A DNA stretch of 64,000 bases from Leucaena leucocephala (lineage: Eukaryota > Streptophyta > Magnoliopsida > Fabales > Fabaceae), in the NCBI GenBank assembly GCA_037074615.1, contig CM073515.1:17011001-17075000 (forward strand). Reading direction: 5' to 3'. Of this stretch, positions 60,820 to 64,000 are shown piece after piece. The notes beneath the pieces were generated by a model. The model saw only the letters and a list, made by a program, of their open reading frames with translations. It did no database searches and was not told the DNA's origin. Each line of letters opens with the position of its first letter. The stretch's first letter is position 1. The translations under genes and the position numbers were made by a program.

Positions 60820-63800
60820 TATCATATCCTAATTTTTTCCTATAATATTGATAGTGGAAAGGAATTTGGAAAGGGATTATGACGATGATCAGAAGAAATA
60901 ATAAAGGTTAGATGAGTCTTGAAGGAAGAAAGGGACTAAAATAAAAAGTTCAAAAGATCAAGGACCTAAATGAAAATTAGAAAATATTGAAGGCCAAAAG
61001 TAAAAGTAGAAATAAAAGTTGGGCCAAAATGTGTAATTACCAAAAGTTTAGGAACCTAAATGCAATTAACCAAAAGTGTAAGGACCTGAATGCAATTAAC
61101 CAAAAGTTTAGGGACCTAAATGTAATTATGATAAAGTTAAACCAAAAAGGCCTAAAAATGCTCAGAATCATATTAGTCCCAAATTTTATCAGTAGATAGA
61201 CAAAATTATTCTGATCAGTTTAACGCAACACATAATTTCGATTTGAGATCCTGATTAATTGATATGAATTCCTTAAGTCAGGAAGAATTATTACAGTACT
61301 TTTTAAACCTCAAAATAAGATAAAACTTTATAGTAAATTCATATATTTAATATAAGAATTTATAAAATTGACAGAGTCAGAAAAGGAATCATGTAAAATT
61401 CTTACAGGATTTTACAGTGAAATAAAATACCTGATAAATACAGTCAGAAAAGATTCCTTGAGATTTATGCCATAAAGGTAATGGACCAATACTAAGGCCC
61501 AAATGGTGTCCCAAGAGGCCCAAAGAGGTGGTGGGACAGTTACGTGGACTAAAGTCCAGAGAAACCCAAGAAAAATATGAAATTACAAAAATACCCCTGT
61601 GTAACCAGATTGTAGATGGATGGAGGGCATTTTGGTCATTTTGGACAAGTTAAAAATGTCTAAAGTAGTATAAATATTATTAGTTAGAGCCAGAATACAC
61701 CCTGGTGTAGTATAAAAGAGTGTAAAATGATAATTATGCCCTTAGGGTTAATATAGTGCAAGATAGTGGGCCAAGGTCATTTCAGTCATTTCTTAAGGGA
61801 TCTATAATTATGTTTTAGCCCAGTCTAAGAATATTAATGGTAGGGAGAATCCAGATACTGGAGTTAAGGTTAGACAGTATATTATGGAATCTCAAAAAAA
61901 TTAGATTTATTAAACAGTCTAGTTTTGGGGAATCGGATTGAGCCAATGCCAGATTGGACTAGAATTTTTTCAGAAGCTTCCCCCATTGGAATTTTTCCAC
62001 CTAGCCCTATGAGTTGTCCTTTGGTGATGTCATGGATGATGTCATAATTCTCCTTTTGAAAAAGTTAAATCCAAGATTAAATGTGAGCCATTAGATCAAA
62101 TAGTGCACAAACTAATCTTGGCCATTGATTTTCCATGAGATTTTTCTACAAATACCCCCTCAAATATGATTCAAAACTGTAGCATGAACCCTTGGGGAAA
62201 CTCTTTCAAAATGAAAACTCAAGCTAAGATAAAGAAGATTCAAGGTACCAAAGTTCAAGTAAGCTAGAGATTAAAGGTAAGCAAACTATCCTAGCTTATT
62301 TTCCTTTGATTTGGGAGCTTGAACTTAAGGTTTTCATGGAGTAAAGTTGATTTCTCTCTAAGGTTTTATGCTGTCCAAAAACCTTAGATGAAACGAGAAA
62401 GAAGAAATTAAAGTTACAATTATATGATTGAAGCTTAAACAAGCTAGTTAAGTGATTGGTTGTTGAATCAAGTTGCTATTCTTGAATTTTCCATGGTTGA
62501 ACCATTTTGATTTGCACTTTTCATTATGGAAAGAAATGGAATTTCAATGATTTAAGGCTTCCATTGAATTTATATGATGATTTTGTGTAGGATTGGATAG
62601 GTTTTGAACCTTGGAAGCATTAGAATTCTAAGTTATGATTTTTAAGATTCTTCTCTATTACTGTTCACTCACATGAACAGTGATTGGAATTTCATGATTT
62701 TGATAATTCCAATGGTTTTAGAATGAAAAGTTGTGTGGGATAAAGTGGAGAAACAAGTATGGGAAGCATTAGAATCAAAATGAGAATTTTTGAAACAAAA
62801 AAGGGTGTTATGTAATTCTATATAGAACAGTGCATAGGAGCTGAAATTTCATGATTATAAGCTCATAAATAGATTCAAAAGATAAAATTGTGTAGGGTAA
62901 ATTCAAGACATCAATTAGTTCAAAGGCCAAGTTAATTAGTGAAGATTAGAGAAAGTTATGTTAGTAAAGAGTTAAGAATTTATCAAGGATAGTCTTGAAC
63001 ATTGTTGGAATTCTTGGTCCTAATGAATTATGTGATGAATATGAATGTGTTTAGGACCTTGAAACATCCAAGAAGATATTGGGAAGTGATTGACTAAAAG
63101 ACTTCATGGTTGGAAAGCTAGGGAGCAAGTGCAAAAGATCAAGGAAAAAGTTTAAGTACAAGGTAGTAGACTTACCTCTTTATGTGCTTGATGTGGTATG
63201 CTTATGCGTAAACATGTATATGATATTTGAATATTGTTGTGACATGATAAATGATGTTGAATGTATTGTGAATAATATGTTTTTCATGGCCATGCACTTT
63301 TATGCAAAGTTATATAGCATGATGGCATGTCACTAATCAAAGAAAGTTTAATGAAATTACATATCATGCATTATCATCCATCTTCCATATTTAAGTGGTA
63401 ATGTTTGCTACTGAGATTCCGTAGAATCTCACCCTCCCATAACCAACCATAATAGGTTATTCAATATGGAAGAATCATGTTTGGTACATGAGCTAAGGAA
63501 GGGAAGAGGAAGAGTAGACAAGTGATAGCATGCATGTATGTTAGTTTTTATGTATTGTTATGTATTATCCATTATATGTAAAGAAAGTGTATGAAAGAAT
63601 TATGGCATAACCCTATGATGTATATGAATTCATTAAAGGCAAAAGAAATGGTTTGTGCATGCTGGAACAATTATTGAAAGTGAAAGAAATGAAACTGAAA
63701 TGGTAGAAATGTAGGTCCTAAAGCAGTTTTGTTATGGTTTTAGTTTGATCTAGTAAATGGAGGAATTAATCCACAAAATTTTGTGGGAATGTAGTACACA

Positions 63801-64000
63801 TCCAGATCTATAAATTCATATGTAATATTCCTCATTTGGATATGTATATCAAGATAAATGAATTTCTAAAGTTAAGAGACAGAATCTGAATTTTCCAGAA
63901 TTTGCCATATAAACAGTAAAATGTAACGATTTAACTGTATCAATTGGCAAAGTAAATGTCCATATTTATAACTTTTTTTTCCTTATATATCTATGAAATA
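60820..64000 (+). mobile_element. LTR L11, cut by the window edge
   Basis: Starts 'tatcatatcctaatttttt' (TG changed to TA) inside Athila-2 gag, left flank 'ctcct', and runs off the right edge at 3181 bp, at the tail section ('aacagtaaaatgtaacg' and onward). The TATA position reads TACAAATA (62147-62154). It could be a solo LTR or the 5' LTR of a longer element. Frames inside (60987-61199, 63106-63336) are LTR sequence. Confidence 0.85.

Noticed and set aside
63106..63336. 76-codon plus-strand frame, with similar frames in other LTRs
   Set aside because: Falls inside LTR L11 at a position that is broken in the other LTR copies, so it is chance openness in repeat sequence.

Overview
This is a gene-poor, AT-rich stretch of a flowering-plant nuclear genome made almost entirely of LTR retrotransposons inserted into one another. 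I found no host gene, tRNA, rRNA or CRISPR array. Nearly all open frames are short and lie in LTRs or in decayed retrotransposon polyproteins. The lineage rests on Athila-like Ty3/Gypsy gag-pol relics, LTRs with TG...CA ends and 5-bp target-site duplications (TSDs), initiator-tRNA-Met primer sites, and a Tourist-like MITE. I cannot name the species.

Left half (1-34.3 kb). The backbone is one plus-strand Athila-like element (Athila-1): gag C-terminus and protease at 4112-5388, linker/RT/RNase H/integrase at 15619-18953, the last codons and 3' noncoding part at 20960-22017 and 28113-28576, a PPT at 28562, and a 3' LTR from 28577 to about 34290. It is cut by the 3' end of a non-autonomous element (LARD-1, 1-4111), a complete minus-strand one (LARD-2, 5389-15613), a solo LTR of another family (18954-20954, TSD CACAC), a complete plus-strand non-autonomous element (LARD-3, 22018-28107, TSD CTTAT) and a minus-strand solo LTR (29389-33253). 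Removing each insertion with one TSD copy rejoins the Athila-1 reading frame where it crosses coding sequence.

Right half (34.3-64 kb). The backbone is a second Athila-like element on the minus strand (Athila-2): gag at 60819-60189, gag end and protease at 53414-52901 and 40976-40296. Minus-strand relics at 40.3-34.3 kb follow, including a decayed frame resembling the putative plant transposon protein domain. Its RT and integrase are not visible. It is interrupted by solo LTRs L5 (36121-39409) and L6 (40977-52900), by L9 with L10 inside it (53415-59612), and by L11, which runs off the window. L6 holds solo LTR B and L7. L7 holds a 520-bp Tourist-like MITE and solo LTR L8. That is four insertion levels, most junctions proven by TSDs.

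The dominant repeat is a family of long LTRs (1.8-3.9 kb). The members with a visible internal region have a Met primer site and a PPT context like Del/Tekay chromoviruses, yet I see no protease, RT or integrase between them. They look like large retrotransposon derivatives mobilised by a partner outside the window. Eight solo LTRs against two complete elements suggest active removal by recombination.
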